Of a DNA stretch of 40,030 nt, positions 38,980-40,030 are shown piece after piece (position 1 is the stretch's first letter; each line of letters opens with the position of its first letter). The stretch covers positions 1,804-41,833 of the forward strand of contig MFDD01000001.1 of NCBI GenBank assembly GCA_001776775.1, given 5' to 3'. This stretch comes from Candidatus Daviesbacteria bacterium RIFCSPHIGHO2_02_FULL_43_12 (lineage in GTDB: Bacteria; Patescibacteriota; Microgenomatia; Daviesbacterales; UBA10151). The notes beneath the pieces are model-generated. The model saw only the letters and a program-made list of their open reading frames with translations, did no database searches and was not told the DNA's origin. A program made the position numbers and the translations under genes.

Positions 38980-39559
38980 TGGTTTTATCTAACCGCTCCC
39001 AGAGCTGATCCACTAAAGAGACAGGTTCCGGATTATAGACCAGTCGGGCTCCAGGTTTAAGTCCAATCCTTGCCTCCAGATCCTTTAGGCTGTCCGCCAA
39101 TCCGCTAGTGCCAGTCAGTACCCCAACAACTCTCCCTTTTTGAATTAGTGCTGCGCACTCGGCGGCCGTCCCCCAACCTCCAGAAAAAATTACTCCTCCA
39201 TTGCAAACGGCAGTGCTGGTAGTAATTCGATATTCCCGACAAGCTGCTTCGTTATCTGCCAGCTCGTAGTCTGGTGGGATAGTAATAATCTTTTTAAAGA
39301 TAGAGAGATCTGCTCCTTGAGGTAAGACCCTTTCTTGAGATGCTCGACTAGTAAAAGGAGGATAAAGCCAAACTTCTCCGCCAGCTTGCTGGGCAGCTAA
39401 GGCTGTTTGATATGGTAACCCCATACATGTACCGACAACGGTGATTGCTTTCTTTTCGGCTAAAGCTTGACCTAAGATAGCCGCTTTGGCAAATAGAGAA
39501 TCTAGATTTCCGGAGGCAGATCCAAAAACACCGATTTTAAAAGGTTCAGGCTCTCTCAT
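38972..39559 (-). CDS. LOG family (TIGR00725-like) nucleotide-binding protein
   Basis: The 195-residue protein has a Rossmann-type start (KIGVFGSASG) and a late motif FSGGWGTAAEC, corresponding to the PGGxGTxxE of the LOG/lysine-decarboxylase-like family. The first Gly-Gly-x-Gly-Thr is kept and the Glu is present. Some members are phosphoribohydrolases that release cytokinin-like bases; many are uncharacterised. Placement between pyrC and pyrD, overlapping both (14 and 8 bp), suggests a nucleotide-metabolism role. Functional assignment is by family only. Confidence 0.8.
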   Translation of the reverse strand: MREPEPFKIGVFGSASGNLDSLFAKAAILGQALAEKKAITVVGTCMGLPYQTALAAQQAGGEVWLYPPFTSRASQERVLPQGADLSIFKKIITIPPDYELADNEAACREYRITTSTAVCNGGVIFSGGWGTAAECAALIQKGRVVGVLTGTSGLADSLKDLEARIGLKPGARLVYNPEPVSLVDQLWERLDKTNV

Positions 39560-40030
39560 TTAGGGTCGTGGGGAATATGATCTGTCCTTTAGGGGATCCG
39601 AGAACTTTTCCATCTTCAACTATGGTTTCTCCTCGCAACACTACCCGATTAATCTTGCCTTTAATCTCCCAACCATCATAAGGGCTCCAGCCGCATTTAG
39701 TATATAGTTTGTCGTTAGATATCGTAGTTTCTCCGTCTAAATCTACTTCCACAAAAGTCTCTGTTTGTTTGGGAACGGTAAAGATCCGCTGGGGGTTGTC
39801 GAAGCATAGCCTTTTAATATCCTCTATCTCTAAGCGCCCCTCACTAACCGCATTTAATAAAAGCAGCAAGGTTGTATCCAGGTTGGGTACTCCAAAAGGA
39901 GTCTTTTCGCTGGATTCTTTTTCCTCTTTAGTATGAGGGGCGTGGTCAGAGCCAATGGTGTCAACAGTCCCGTCTTCAATGCCGGCCCAAAGCGCAATTT
40001 GGTCAGCCTTGGTCACCAGAGGTGGCCGCA
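39546..40030 (-). CDS. pyrC: Dihydroorotase, C-terminal part (5' end outside the window)
   Basis: Dihydroorotase makes dihydroorotate from carbamoyl aspartate. This fragment has RPPLVTKADQ (at the window edge, like the NPPLR motif), GSDHAPHTKEEK with the metal-related Asp, FDNPQRIF, and the C-terminal KCGWSPYDGWEIKGKINRVVLRG. The frame is open to the window end, so the gene continues beyond 40030 and the GTG at 40016 is not the true start. It overlaps the downstream LOG gene by 14 bp and heads the pyr operon seen here. Confidence 0.93.
   Translation of the reverse strand, partial: RPPLVTKADQIALWAGIEDGTVDTIGSDHAPHTKEEKESSEKTPFGVPNLDTTLLLLLNAVSEGRLEIEDIKRLCFDNPQRIFTVPKQTETFVEVDLDGETTISNDKLYTKCGWSPYDGWEIKGKINRVVLRGETIVEDGKVLGSPKGQIIFPTTLNERA

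Noticed and set aside
1-40030. TGA recoding (code 25) as in Gracilibacteria or SR1
   Set aside because: TGA is used as a stop at recognisable gene ends (for example 5816-5818 and 6658-6660).

Overview
The window looks like a contig from a Candidate Phyla Radiation (Patescibacteria) bacterium, possibly of the Microgenomates side. The evidence is inferential. It holds a DUF5652-type small membrane protein, an O-antigen-ligase/TPR fusion, zinc-type bL33 and bL28 as single genes, a group I intron in a tRNA gene, many short orphan proteins, and word-like repeats that intrude into coding genes. TGA is used as a stop (for example at 5816-5818), so the Gracilibacteria/SR1 recoding of TGA does not apply. 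No CRISPR array, insertion sequence, rRNA operon or convincing Rho-independent terminator was seen.

Layout. 1-6660 (+): a huge coiled-coil protein with two PP2C-like domains (5' end outside the window) and a coupled FN3/dockerin-like membrane-anchored protein. 6674-9907 (-): a class A penicillin-binding protein and a VapBC-type toxin-antitoxin pair with a palindromic operator. 9955-17588: envelope and carbohydrate genes (DMT transporter-glycosidase fusion, Clp-N protein, GH1 beta-glucosidase with a pilin, a Tat-like secreted protein, Cu/Zn SOD, sugar transferase, pilin-like protein), with 39-bp direct repeats around the last one. 17648-20415 (-): small unknown genes and three tRNA genes: Trp, Thr(GGU) split by a 194-nt group I intron, and Thr(UGU). 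Two HTH/LAGLIDADG-like paralogues sit directly upstream of tRNA genes, and bL33 lies between them. 20416-20956: 541 bp with no gene but with a strong predicted RNA fold. 20957-30397: DUF5652, an M50 protease, bL28, a Pup ligase (PafA/Dop) homologue, an SF2 helicase whose C-terminal half resembles sigma-70 regions 2-4, fmt/def, an alpha/beta hydrolase and orphans. 30427-40030: O-antigen ligase/TPR, mreB, folC-folP, and a pyrC-LOG-pyrD operon cut by the window end.

A unifying feature is promoter placement. Upstream of most first genes a -10 hexamer lies only 6-13 nt before the start codon, usually with a -35 at 17-18 bp, and no Shine-Dalgarno sequence. This suggests leaderless mRNAs, and it was used to correct the starts of mreB, the SOD, the Clp-N gene and the gene at 29310.

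The most notable items are the PafA-like ligase without visible Pup or proteasome genes, the helicase/sigma-like fusion next to it, the intron-split tRNA-Thr(GGU), the altered T-loops of both tRNA-Thr genes, the transporter-glycosidase fusion, and the tandem PP2C giant protein.
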